Notes under the pieces: model-generated | Seen by the model: the letters and a program-made list of their open reading frames with translations, nothing else | Database searches by the model: none | What the model was told of the DNA's origin: nothing | Part shown: one piece after another, positions 1 through 7,399 of the stretch | Layout of the letters: each line of letters starts with the position of its first letter | Numbering within the stretch: the first letter of the stretch is position 1 | Translations under genes and position numbers: made by a program | Assembly (NCBI GenBank): GCA_023435545.1 | Contig: JAEYRQ010000608.1 | Span: forward strand, 1-12,940 | DNA: 12,940 nt | DNA from: Pseudomonadota bacterium | GTDB lineage: Bacteria; Pseudomonadota; Alphaproteobacteria; Rhizobiales; Tepidamorphaceae | Direction of reading: 5' to 3'

Positions 1-630
1 GCCCTTGAGGCCGCCCATTGCATCGACCCAGCTGGCGCTGTCCTGGAGCCACAGGCCGTTCAGCACGCCGCCAGTGAACGATAGCGTCTCCTCGACGGAC
101 CAGGCGCGGGCGCCGGCGACGATGTCCAATTGCGCGGTCGGCGTATCGATCAGCGCATAGCCGGCGAGCGCGGTGAACTCGAAGGCCTCGGCGCCGAGCT
201 GGACCTGGTTGACGATGATGCCGAGCGTCGTCGTCCTGTGGGTGGAAAGCTTTAGGTAGAGGATGTCGGACGACAGGCTGAAGCGCCCATAGCGGGCTTC
301 TGCGACCGCCATGCCGGCGAAATCCAGATCATCGAGAACTTTGGTGAACGGCACGTCGACATGCACCGGCGGCGAGCCGAACGCGGCCACGTCACCAGCC
401 ATGCCGGCCATCCAGAAGTAGGGCGAGACGACAAAGCTCCACTCCGGCGCCGGCTCGAGGACCGGGGACGGCAGCGGCGGCTGCGCCAGGTCCGCGGCCG
501 AAGCGGGTGTGGCGATCGCGGCGGCCAGCAGTAGTGCAGTGCCGGCCGCGGCTGCCGCCACGGTCTCCTGGCGCCATCCGGCGCGGCGCGAAACCGGCCG
601 TTGCATCGCCACACTGCTCGTCATGATCAT
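1..630 (-). CDS. Secreted outer-membrane beta-barrel-like protein, C-terminus cut by window edge
   Basis: An open minus-strand frame runs from an ATG at 630 to the left edge with no stop (210 codons visible). The N-terminus is basic (RPVSRRAGWR), then a long Ala/Leu-rich stretch ends in ATPASA-AD, a good Sec signal peptide cleaved after about residue 45. A Pro-rich spacer follows, then PEWSFVVSPYFWMAGMAGD and alternating strands (FEFTALAGYALIDT, LDIVAGARAW) typical of small outer-membrane beta barrels. I chose the start at 630 because ATG 630-628 overlaps the TGA of the upstream gene (ATGA) and GGAAGG lies 5 bases upstream. An ATG at 624 in the same frame would place that site 11 bases away. 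The protein is probably exported to the outer membrane. The specific family and function are not recognised. The visible part holds the signal peptide and first strands only. Confidence 0.72.
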   Translation of the reverse strand, partial: MIMTSSVAMQRPVSRRAGWRQETVAAAAAGTALLLAAAIATPASAADLAQPPLPSPVLEPAPEWSFVVSPYFWMAGMAGDVAAFGSPPVHVDVPFTKVLDDLDFAGMAVAEARYGRFSLSSDILYLKLSTHRTTTLGIIVNQVQLGAEAFEFTALAGYALIDTPTAQLDIVAGARAWSVEETLSFTGGVLNGLWLQDSASWVDAMGGLKG

Positions 631-902
631 CTCGACCTTCCCCCTGTCGCGCCGTCCGCCCCGGCTGCCGCATCGATTGTCGCGCACAATTCGTCTTTCA
701 GGCTCGCGATGAGCATCCGATATTCTTCGCAACGCTCCGCCTGTCTCGGCGATGACGCAGCTTCCCACGTCCGCAGCGCCGACTCGGCTTCTGCGAGATC
801 GGAACAGAGCGAGCGGAAGCTCTCACTGCGAAGCGCAAGCTCCTCGATCGTTCGCCGTCGATCCGGAAAATGGCGGATCGCGGCGAGCACACCTTGATCC
901 AT
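627..902 (-). CDS. Small helical hypothetical protein, 91 aa
   Basis: A 91-residue, charge-rich, soluble and almost entirely helical protein. Its core motif is RTIEELALRSESFRSLCSDLAEAESALRTWE, followed by a second amphipathic helix around EEYRMLIASLKDEL and a disordered Gly/Ala/Arg tail. Similar short proteins with an IEELxxRxxxFRSLCxDLxxAExAL pattern occur widely in proteobacteria without a firm function; this is from memory, not a search. There is no signal peptide or membrane segment, so it should be cytoplasmic. Its stop codon overlaps the start of the downstream barrel gene (ATGA), implying translational coupling and a shared transcript. An AGGGG lies about 11 bases before the ATG, a weak but usable ribosome site. 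Another frame over the same bases starts at 913 but has poor composition. Confidence 0.6.
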   Translation of the reverse strand: MDQGVLAAIRHFPDRRRTIEELALRSESFRSLCSDLAEAESALRTWEAASSPRQAERCEEYRMLIASLKDELCATIDAAAGADGATGGRSR

Positions 903-965
903 GCCGCTGACATCCCCTGCCGTCAGCTGGACAGTCTACGGCTGCTGATACAAGGGCGGGAGTAT

Positions 966-976
966 GTTACTGTAAC
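966..976. promoter_or_regulatory. Inverted repeat GTTAC-T-GTAAC, candidate operator
   Basis: A perfect 5-base inverted repeat with a one-base centre lies in the 139-base gap between the divergent genes starting at 902 (minus) and 1042 (plus). Its centre is about 20 bases, or two helical turns, from that of the second inverted repeat at 983-1000, so both would present the same DNA face. The form resembles sites of dimeric TetR-like repressors, but which protein binds is unknown. Confidence 0.4.
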
Positions 977-982
977 GAACAC

Positions 983-1000
983 ACGGTACGGCTGTACCGT
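983..1000. promoter_or_regulatory. Inverted repeat ACGGTAC-GGCT-GTACCGT, candidate operator
   Basis: Perfect 7-base arms flank a 4-base centre, 42 bases before the start of the TolB/TPR gene. It sits where an operator controlling either or both divergent genes would be expected. It has no T-run and is upstream of both genes, so a terminator is unlikely. I could not identify a convincing -35/-10 pair next to it on either strand. Confidence 0.45.
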
Positions 1001-1041
1001 CGCACGCCGAAGGCGACTGGTGCGGCCGGGAGGGGACGTCA

Positions 1042-2838
1042 ATGGGTGGCGTTGCGCTGCGTAGCGGAGACGTTGCGTCGAGTCCGCTCCTTGGAGTCGC
1101 CGACAGCGACATCCGCGCGCAACTCGAGCGGATCGAGGCCAGCAACGAGTTCGACGGGCCCGAGCGTTTGCGGGCCTTCCTGCGCTACGTGGTGGAAGAG
1201 GCGCTCGCCGGGCGTTCGGATAGAATAAAGGCCTATACGATCGCCATCGAGGTGTTCGGCCGCGACGCGGATTTCGACACGCGGAACGATCCGGTCGTGC
1301 GAATCGAGGCGGGACGGCTGCGACGGGCGCTGGAGCGCTACTATTTGGTCGCCGGGCAGGGCGATCCGGTGGTGATCGACATTCCAAAAGGGGGCTATGC
1401 CCCCACGTTCTCCGCGAACGAGCATGAGCTCTCCGCCGAACCGGCCGCGTCCGATCCGGTTGGGCAATCCCTGCCGTTGCCAGACGAAGCGCCGGCGGCG
1501 CCGCTTCCTCGCTGGCGGTGGCAACCTCTTGCTGCTGCGGCGGTCCTGGGCGCGGGTATGCTGGGCATGACCGTGTGGATTGGAGGTCCGGCGGGTTTTC
1601 AAGTATGGCGGGACCCGCCGCCAAGCGGCGCGGTGCCTGGAGGACCGTCGCTGCTGATCAAGCCGTTTGCCAACCTCTCCGGCGATGCTGACGGAGAGTT
1701 CTACGCAGCGGGGCTGACCGACGAGGTCTTGTCCCAGCTTTCCCGGTTCAAGGAACTGAGAGTATTGGGGCGGGAGACGTCGCGAACGCTCTCGACTGCG
1801 ACCGCCTTCAACTCTCCTTCGATGCCTGACGTCCGCTATGCCCTCGAAGGCACGGTCAAGACGGGCGAACAAGGCCTGCGTGTCAATGCCCGGGTGCTGG
1901 ACAATGAGAGCACGGTCGTCCTCTGGTCACATACATACGAAGCTGATCTGACGAGCGGCGACATCGTCGGCGTCGTCGTGGACATCGCAGCCCAGGTGGC
2001 GGCCACCGTCGCACAGCCTTATGGCATCATCTTTCGAGCGGATGAGAACCGGTCGAGCCGGCGTCCCCCGGACGACCTCGCGGCATACAGATGCACTCTC
2101 CGATTCTACGAGTATCGGGCTATTCTCAGTGCGGAGGAGCATGTCGCGGTCCGCGATTGCCTGGAGCGCTCGGTCGCCCGATACCCCGGCTACGGCACGG
2201 CTTGGGCGATGCTCTCATACATCTATCTCGATGAGAACCGGTTCGAGTTCAATCCGAAATCAGGTGAGTCCGCGGCCATCGATCGGGCGCTCGAGGCGGC
2301 CCGTCTCGCCGTGCGCCTCGAGCCCGACAATATCCGTGCGCTTCAGGCGTTGATGATGGCGCTGTTCTTCAGCGGTGAAACGGTAGAAGCCGAGCGAATC
2401 GGGGAGCAGGCACTCACGCTGAACCCGAATGATACAGAGCTTCTCGGCGAATTCGGCAGCCGCGTGGCGCAGGCTGGAGACTGGCAACGAGGTTCCGAAC
2501 TGCTGGAACGGGCGCTGGCTCTGAATCCCGGCAATTCCGGCTTCTATACCGGGATGCTGGCCCTCGCCGCATTCATGCAGCATGACAATGCCCGGGCGGT
2601 GACGCTGATCCGTCAGGCCGACCTCCAGAAGTTTTCGCATTTCCATGTCGTGGCGGCACTCATCTATTCCGAGGCCGGATTGGAGGAGGGGGCTGCCGAG
2701 AACAGGGACCAGTTCCTTCAGATGCGGCCCCGGTTCTTCGACGACTTGGATGCGGAACTCGCCAAGCGAATGTTCACGCCGGAAGATCGCAAGTTCCTCA
2801 GTGACGCAGCCCGCAAGGCCGGCTTTCCGGTGCCGTAG
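1042..2838 (+). CDS. Membrane-anchored regulator-like protein: N-terminal domain, TolB-like domain, TPR repeats
   Basis: A 598-residue protein with four parts. Residues about 20-122 are the conserved cytoplasmic module often seen at the N-terminus of CadC/cyclase-like TPR regulators (ERLRAFLRYVVEEALAGR, IKAYTIAIEVFGRDADFD, DPVVRIEAGRLRRALERYY, IDIPKGGYAPTF). A Pro-rich linker leads to one transmembrane helix at about 162-181. Residues about 203-326 resemble the TolB N-terminal fold (LLIKPFANLSGD, GLTDEVLSQLSRFKELRVLGR, YALEGTVKTGEQGLRVNARVLD). TPR-like helical repeats fill about 370-565 (for example ALTLNPNDTELLGEFG, ALALNPGNSGFY). The start has GGGAGGGG 6 bases upstream. I infer an inner-membrane sensor or scaffold with periplasmic TolB and TPR parts; DNA binding by the N-terminal module is possible but not visible as a classical helix-turn-helix. 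No cyclase catalytic domain is present. It diverges from the small-protein/barrel pair, and the TetR gene follows after 40 bases. Confidence 0.8.
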   Translation: MGGVALRSGDVASSPLLGVADSDIRAQLERIEASNEFDGPERLRAFLRYVVEEALAGRSDRIKAYTIAIEVFGRDADFDTRNDPVVRIEAGRLRRALERYYLVAGQGDPVVIDIPKGGYAPTFSANEHELSAEPAASDPVGQSLPLPDEAPAAPLPRWRWQPLAAAAVLGAGMLGMTVWIGGPAGFQVWRDPPPSGAVPGGPSLLIKPFANLSGDADGEFYAAGLTDEVLSQLSRFKELRVLGRETSRTLSTATAFNSPSMPDVRYALEGTVKTGEQGLRVNARVLDNESTVVLWSHTYEADLTSGDIVGVVVDIAAQVAATVAQPYGIIFRADENRSSRRPPDDLAAYRCTLRFYEYRAILSAEEHVAVRDCLERSVARYPGYGTAWAMLSYIYLDENRFEFNPKSGESAAIDRALEAARLAVRLEPDNIRALQALMMALFFSGETVEAERIGEQALTLNPNDTELLGEFGSRVAQAGDWQRGSELLERALALNPGNSGFYTGMLALAAFMQHDNARAVTLIRQADLQKFSHFHVVAALIYSEAGLEEGAAENRDQFLQMRPRFFDDLDAELAKRMFTPEDRKFLSDAARKAGFPVP

Positions 2839-2878
2839 ACGGCGTGCGTCGCGGATTGATCCGAACGGGCTAGGTGAA

Positions 2879-3478
2879 ATGACCCAGCAGACCACACGAT
2901 CCAGGATAGTCGGCGCGGCAGAGGCTCTGTTCTACGAGCATGGGCTGCGCAGCGTGAGCGTCGATGCCATCGCCGAGCGCGCCGGCGTCACGAAACGTAC
3001 GCTGTACTATCACTTCAAAAGCAAGGACGAGCTGATCGCCGCTTATCTGGAGGCGCGGGACGCTCCCACGGTGGAGCGGTATCAAACCTGGCTGGGCGAT
3101 GGCGATCGTCCACTGCCGGATCGGATCACTGCGATGTTCTCAGCCCTCGCGGCCCATGCCGGCCGACCGAAATGGCGGGGGTGCGGCTTCACCCGTGCGG
3201 CAGTGGAACTCGCCGGTCAGCCGGATCATCCCGCCGTTGTCATGGCCGCCGACCACAAGCGGCGCTTCGAGGCCTGGCTGGCCGAGGAACTGCAAGGCGG
3301 CGGCGTTTCGGATTCGTCGCTGGTCGCCCGTCAGGTGATGATCCTGCTCGAGGGCGCGATCGCTCAGATGCTGATCCATGGCGAGACCTCCTACGCGATT
3401 GTCGCCGGCGAGGCCGCCGCGATGATCGTGGCGAACGGACTGGCTTCCACCGACAGGGCGCAGCTGCAGGTCGCCTGA
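2879..3478 (+). CDS. TetR/AcrR-family transcriptional regulator
   Basis: A 199-residue one-component regulator. The N-terminal TetR DNA-binding domain is clear: RIVGAAEALFYEHGLRSVSVDAIAERAGVTKRTLYYHFKSKDELIAAYLE (residues about 9-58), with recognition helix VTKRTLYYHF. The remaining helical part (RGCGFTRAAVELAGQPDHPAVVMAADHKRRFEAWLAEEL) is a ligand-binding and dimerisation domain whose ligand is not predictable. The frame stays open far upstream, but the ATG at 2879 is correct for the family and has AGG 4 bases before it. It lies 40 bases after the TolB/TPR gene and 83 bases before the MFS gene. The palindrome at 3493-3506 just downstream makes control of the transporter the most likely role. 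Confidence 0.9.
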   Translation: MTQQTTRSRIVGAAEALFYEHGLRSVSVDAIAERAGVTKRTLYYHFKSKDELIAAYLEARDAPTVERYQTWLGDGDRPLPDRITAMFSALAAHAGRPKWRGCGFTRAAVELAGQPDHPAVVMAADHKRRFEAWLAEELQGGGVSDSSLVARQVMILLEGAIAQMLIHGETSYAIVAGEAAAMIVANGLASTDRAQLQVA

Positions 3479-3492
3479 CGGCGATGTAGTAT

Positions 3493-3506
3493 ACTCACTA
3501 GTGAGT
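3493..3506. promoter_or_regulatory. Perfect 14-base palindrome ACTCACTAGTGAGT, likely TetR operator
   Basis: A perfect palindrome centred between 3499 and 3500 in the TetR-MFS gap. It overlaps a TATACT hexamer (3490-3495) that could be a -10 element for the plus-strand transporter; no good -35 is visible 16-18 bases upstream. Palindromes with an ACTAGT centre are common among TetR-family operators. Binding here would block the MFS promoter, giving ligand-inducible transport. Assignment to the adjacent TetR protein is inference from position. Confidence 0.6.
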
Positions 3507-3561
3507 TTCACCTCCTCTGGCGGCGCATAGAGTTGCGGGCTTCCCGCCGCCGAGGAAGCCC

Positions 3562-4782
3562 TTGCCGACCGCCAGCACGAAATCCTGGACACCGACCCTG
3601 ATCCTGTCGCTGGTCGCGGCCGGCATCATCCTGTCGCTCTCGATGGGCCTGAGGCAGAGCCTCGGGCTGTTCATGGACCCGATGCTGCGCGGCGCCGGCA
3701 TCTCGGTTGCGACGTTCGGCTTCGCCATGGCCGTCCAGAACCTCGCCTGGGGCATCGGGCAGCCGTTCATGGGCGCGCTATGCGACCGCTATGGCGGGCG
3801 TCTCGTGGTGGTGGCCGCCTCGGTGCTGTATTGCCTCGGCCTGTATCTGACCGGAACCGGCAGCCATGTCGGGCTCTATATCGGCGGCGGACTGCTGATC
3901 GGTCTCGCGGTCGCTGGCACATCGCACGGTGTGCTGGTCGGCATCGTGTCACGCCTCGCCACGCCCGCTGTGCGGGCAACGGCGGTCTCCATTCTCGCCG
4001 CCGTCGGTTCGCTCGGGACATTCGTCATAGCGCCCGCGGCGCAGGCGATGATCGATGCGTGGTCGTGGCAGGGCTCGCTGTGGGGGCTGGCAGTGCTGGC
4101 AGCATCGATGGCAGCGGTGACGCTGTTGTTCCGGCGCGGCGACGCGAATTCAGGCACGGGTTCGGCAGCCCCGCGGATCGACGCCCGGCGGGCGGTTGCC
4201 GAAGCGCTCGCCAACCGGACCTTCGTCATCACCACGGTCGCCTTCTTCGCCTGCGGCTTCCAGCTGATCTTCATCGCCACCCATCTGCCGAACTTCATCG
4301 GCATCTGCGGTCTTCCGCCGTCCGTCGGAGCCGAGGCCATCGCGCTGATCGGCATATGCAATGCCTTCGGCACGCTGGCCGCGGGCTATTGCGCCGAGCG
4401 CTGGGGCAACAAGAACGTGCTGGCGATGATCTATCTGTTGCGGACGGTTTCGATTGCCGTCTTCTTCGCCGTGCCCGTCAGCGTCGAGACGACGCTCACC
4501 TTCGCGGCGGCCATGGGCTTCCTCTGGCTGAGCGTCGTCCCGCCGGTCAGCGGCCTGATCAGCGGGCTGTTCGGCTCGGCCAATTTCGGCGCGCTGTTCG
4601 GCGTCATGTTCCTCAGCCACCAGGTCGGCGCCTTCCTCGGCGCTTGGCTGGGTGGGCTGAGCTATCAGTGGAGCGGAAGCTACTCGATCGGCTGGATATC
4701 GCTGATCATCGTCGGCGCCCTTGCCGCAGCTCTGCAGCTGTCGGCAGACGAGGAGGGGGCCCGCCGTCTGCAGACATCATAG
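3562..4782 (+). CDS. Major facilitator superfamily transporter (OxlT/MCT-like)
   Basis: A 406-residue integral membrane protein with about 12 hydrophobic helices in two halves, split by a polar loop near RRGDANSGTGSAAPRIDARRA (about 193-213). The first cytoplasmic loop carries an MFS motif-A form, GALCDRYGGRLVV (about 71-83), with an echo in the second half (AGYCAERWGNKNVL). The N-terminus with GLRQSLGLFMDPM is typical of the oxalate/formate antiporter and monocarboxylate-transporter group, which moves small organic anions. The start is TTG at 3562, with AGGAAG 3 bases before it and no better ATG nearby. It is preceded by a TetR gene and a palindromic operator, so expression is probably derepressed by a ligand. 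It ends convergently with the MetE-like gene. Direction of transport (uptake or efflux) and substrate are not determinable. Confidence 0.87.
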   Translation: MPTASTKSWTPTLILSLVAAGIILSLSMGLRQSLGLFMDPMLRGAGISVATFGFAMAVQNLAWGIGQPFMGALCDRYGGRLVVVAASVLYCLGLYLTGTGSHVGLYIGGGLLIGLAVAGTSHGVLVGIVSRLATPAVRATAVSILAAVGSLGTFVIAPAAQAMIDAWSWQGSLWGLAVLAASMAAVTLLFRRGDANSGTGSAAPRIDARRAVAEALANRTFVITTVAFFACGFQLIFIATHLPNFIGICGLPPSVGAEAIALIGICNAFGTLAAGYCAERWGNKNVLAMIYLLRTVSIAVFFAVPVSVETTLTFAAAMGFLWLSVVPPVSGLISGLFGSANFGALFGVMFLSHQVGAFLGAWLGGLSYQWSGSYSIGWISLIIVGALAAALQLSADEEGARRLQTS

Positions 4783-4783
4783 G

Positions 4784-4820
4784 CGGACGAGCCGCAAGGG
4801 TCGCGTCCGGCTGCCGGCTC
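4784..4820. terminator. Weak stem-loops in convergent gap, possible shared terminator
   Basis: The 38 bases between the convergent stops at 4782 and 4821 hold alternative GC-rich stems: CGGACG 4784-4789 with CGTCCG 4804-4809, and GAGCCG 4789-4794 with CGGCTC 4815-4820. Loops are long (14 and 20 bases) and there is no T-run on either strand, so classical intrinsic termination is not well supported. Confidence 0.2.
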
Positions 4821-5861
4821 CTACGCCGTCAGTTCCTTGCGCACGATCTCCGCCCCCTTCACCATCGCCGCCATCTTTCCGAAGGCGACGTCGCGCGGCA
4901 GGTATTTCAGTCCGCAGTCGGGGGCCACCACCACGCGGTCGGCTGAGACGTAGGGAAGCGCCCGGCGGATGCGCGCGGCGACCGTCTCTGGCGTTTCCAC
5001 CTCATGGGTCGAGAGGTCCAGGACGCCGAGGATGATACGCTTGTCGGGCAGCGTGCCGAGGATCGCGCAGTCGAGGTTCGACTGGGCGGTCTCGATCGAG
5101 ACGTCGTGCACCGGACATTTGGCGAATTCGGGCAGGAACGAGTAGCCCTCCGGCCGCTCGTGGATGATCGCGGCATAGCCGAAGCAGATGTGGACGGCGG
5201 TTTCGCCGGTGATGCCGTCCAGCGCCGCGTTCAGTGCCTCCAGGCCGTATTCGCGGGCCTTCTCGGGCCGGGCCTGCATGTAGGGCTCGTCGATCTGCAC
5301 GATGTCGGCGCCGGCCGCGAACAGATCGCGGATCTCCTCGTTGACCGCCTTCGCATAGTCGAGCGCCATCTCGGCGGGGCTGTCGTAGAAGTCGTTCTGG
5401 GCCTGCTGCGACATGGTGAAGGGACCGGGCACGGTCATCTTGATGCGCCGGTCGGTGTTTGCGCGCAGGAACTCGGTGTCGCGCACCTCTACGGCGTGCT
5501 TGCGCCGGATCTTGCCGGTGACGCGCGGCACCGGGTTCGGGTGGCCGGAGCGGTCGAGCGCGGTACCGGGGTTGTCGATGTCGACGCCCTCCAGCGCTGT
5601 CGCGAAGCGGTTCGAGTAGCTCTCGCGGCGCATCTCGCCGTCGGTGATGATGTCGAGTCCGGCGCGCTCCTGATCGCGGATCGCCAGCAGCGTCGCGTCG
5701 TCCTGCGCCTCGTCGAGGAATTCCGGGGCGATCCGCCACAATTCGCGGGCGCGCACGCGCGGGGGAAAGCGGCCTGCCAGCTTCGCCCGGTCGATCAGCC
5801 AGTCGGGCTGGGCGTAGGAGCCGACCAGCGAGGTCGGTAGGAGTGTGTTTATCGTTGCCAT
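4821..5861 (-). CDS. Stand-alone MetE C-terminal-like zinc methyl/alkyltransferase
   Basis: A 346-residue protein of the cobalamin-independent methionine synthase II (MetE C-terminal, UROD-like barrel) family. It opens with LLPTSLVGSYAQPDWL, and ITDGEMRRESY, VPGPFTM, DIVQIDEPYM and APDCGLKYLPR are all family landmarks. The likely zinc ligands are H224 and C226 (HICFGY), E257 (VSIETAQ) and C316 (PDCGLK), so the thiol-activating site appears intact. The MetE N-terminal half is absent. Stand-alone members include methionine synthases using other methyl donors and alkyl-thiol enzymes such as epoxyalkane:coenzyme M transferase. Start ATG 5861 matches the family N-terminus, though the nearest GGAG is about 13 bases upstream. 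It lies 46 bases after the amidohydrolase, almost certainly in the same transcript. I infer a catabolic methyl or alkyl transfer rather than methionine synthesis. Confidence 0.85.
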   Translation of the reverse strand: MATINTLLPTSLVGSYAQPDWLIDRAKLAGRFPPRVRARELWRIAPEFLDEAQDDATLLAIRDQERAGLDIITDGEMRRESYSNRFATALEGVDIDNPGTALDRSGHPNPVPRVTGKIRRKHAVEVRDTEFLRANTDRRIKMTVPGPFTMSQQAQNDFYDSPAEMALDYAKAVNEEIRDLFAAGADIVQIDEPYMQARPEKAREYGLEALNAALDGITGETAVHICFGYAAIIHERPEGYSFLPEFAKCPVHDVSIETAQSNLDCAILGTLPDKRIILGVLDLSTHEVETPETVAARIRRALPYVSADRVVVAPDCGLKYLPRDVAFGKMAAMVKGAEIVRKELTA

Positions 5862-5907
5862 GTCTGTCGTTTCTCTCCGTCTTGTCTCGAGTTGACGCGC
5901 TGGCAGT

Positions 5908-7383
5908 CTATGCGCGGAAGAGGTTGCGTTCGATGCCAGCGGCCTCGAACAGATAGTCGCGGCTGGTCTCCAGGTCGCCGCGCAGCCTGTCGAGATCCGC
6001 ATCCTGCAACTCGCCCCGCCACTTGCGGATCTTGCCGGCGACCATGACGGTATTGACGTTACTGCGGTCCATCAGCGTGACCACAGCGCCGGGCACATGG
6101 TTGAGCGGCGCGACGTTGATCGCTGCCGCGTCGAGCAGGACGATATCGGCCTCCTTTCCCTGGGTAAGGCTGCCGACCTTACGGTCGAGCTTCAGCCCGC
6201 GGGCACCCTCCAGCGTCGCCATGCGGATCACGTCGCGCGAGGTCAGCAGCTCGGGCAGGCTCTCGCCGCCGCCGAGAGCTGCCTCGTTGACGAATGCGCG
6301 CTGCAGAGTCAGCGCGGCCCGCATCTGGGTGAAGGGATCGGCGCTCATCGTGCACTCGACGTCGGAGGAGAGCGAGGGCTGCAACCCCACGTCCAGCGCC
6401 TTCTGGATCGGCGGCATGCCGTGGCGCATCACCATCTCGATCGGCACGGAGAGTGAGATGTGCGCGCCGGCATCCGCCGCCGCCTTCCAGCCGAGTTCCG
6501 ACATGCCGGTCATGTGGATGTAGATGTTGTCGGGGCCGAACTGGCCGCTTTCGGCCAACTGGTCGAAGACCGGTGCCATGCCGAACGTGCCGACGACATG
6601 CAGCGCTATCGGTATCCCCAGTTCGCGGCCGATCGCCCAGGCGCGCTCGTAGCCGGGCAGGTAGATCTCGCCGCCCATGACCATGGTCAGAAGCTGGTCG
6701 TCCGAGGCGAAATGCTCGGACTTCAGCCGCCGGGCGTCGGCCGGGTATCTGGTCTTCTCGCCCCAGCCCTCGAAATACCCGAAGACGGCGCGCCGCCCCG
6801 CATCCTTCAGGGCCTCGATGGCGGCATCGGAGTGTTCCGGCGAGTGATGGATCTGGGAGACGTCCATCACCGTCGTCACCCCGGCGTCGAGCTGGGCGAG
6901 CGAACCGAACAATTCGCTGATGTAGACGTCGTGTGGCCGGTAGACGAGCGAAAACGTCTGCAGGATGTGGTCGTAGTAGTTGACGGCGCCGTGGGGGTGG
7001 CCGTCATTGATGAGGATGCCGTCGGCCAGGAAGCCGCGTAGCGCGGTCTCGAACTGGTGGTGATGGGTGTCGACGAAGCCTGGCATGACGATCATGCCGG
7101 CGGCCTCGATGATCTCGGCATCGCCGGCATCCAGCCTCGGGCCGATCGCCTCGATCCGTGTCCCGTTCACCAGCACGTCCGCCTCGGCGAAGTCCCCGAC
7201 TTCCGGGTCGACGCTCAGGACGTGGCCACCGCGGATCAGCAGCCGCCGGCCCGGCTCGCCGGAATCGGCCGGTACCGGTCCAGGTCGCACCCTTCGGGGG
7301 GCCGAAGTCCCGGCGGCAGCGCCAGCCGGACCGGACACCTCGCCTGTGGCAGCGACCGCAGCACGCTCACAGAACCCGCACAT
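5908..7383 (-). CDS. Amidohydrolase-superfamily enzyme (ATZ/TRZ, cytosine/adenosine-deaminase-like)
   Basis: A 491-residue metal-dependent hydrolase. After an N-terminal extension, the beta-sandwich begins at RRLLIRGGHVLSVDP (about 46). The barrel starts with MPGFVDTHHHQFETALRG, giving the HxH metal pair (H107/H109). Further expected ligands are H262 (IALHVVGT), H290 (IYIHMTGMSE) and D341 (SSDVECTMSADPF). The C-terminal GSLTQGKEADIVLLD closes the sandwich. This pattern fits deaminases or dechlorinases of N-heterocycles and related C-N hydrolases; the exact reaction is unknown. The start at 7383 is supported by GGGAGGGG 5 bases upstream. The first 45 residues are unusual: MCGFC, then a Gly/Ala/Pro-rich linker. 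The gene follows a 202-base regulatory gap with a putative IclR site and precedes the MetE-like gene. Confidence 0.88.
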   Translation of the reverse strand: MCGFCERAAVAATGEVSGPAGAAAGTSAPRRVRPGPVPADSGEPGRRLLIRGGHVLSVDPEVGDFAEADVLVNGTRIEAIGPRLDAGDAEIIEAAGMIVMPGFVDTHHHQFETALRGFLADGILINDGHPHGAVNYYDHILQTFSLVYRPHDVYISELFGSLAQLDAGVTTVMDVSQIHHSPEHSDAAIEALKDAGRRAVFGYFEGWGEKTRYPADARRLKSEHFASDDQLLTMVMGGEIYLPGYERAWAIGRELGIPIALHVVGTFGMAPVFDQLAESGQFGPDNIYIHMTGMSELGWKAAADAGAHISLSVPIEMVMRHGMPPIQKALDVGLQPSLSSDVECTMSADPFTQMRAALTLQRAFVNEAALGGGESLPELLTSRDVIRMATLEGARGLKLDRKVGSLTQGKEADIVLLDAAAINVAPLNHVPGAVVTLMDRSNVNTVMVAGKIRKWRGELQDADLDRLRGDLETSRDYLFEAAGIERNLFRA

Positions 7384-7399
7384 GTTTGCCCCTCCCGAT

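Noticed and set aside
1039..1872. Open minus-strand frame of 277 codons opposite the TolB/TPR gene
   Set aside because: It has no family motif and an Arg-heavy composition, and the plus strand has a convincing multi-domain protein with a good ribosome site.
3488..3495. Short palindrome AGTATACT beside the larger 14-base palindrome
   Set aside because: Eight bases of a TATA-like self-complementary string is expected at a -10 element and adds nothing independent.
5004..5840. Open plus-strand frame of 278 codons across the MetE-like gene
   Set aside because: The opposite strand encodes an intact zinc enzyme with all family motifs; the plus frame is Gly/Val/Arg-biased with no recognisable domain.
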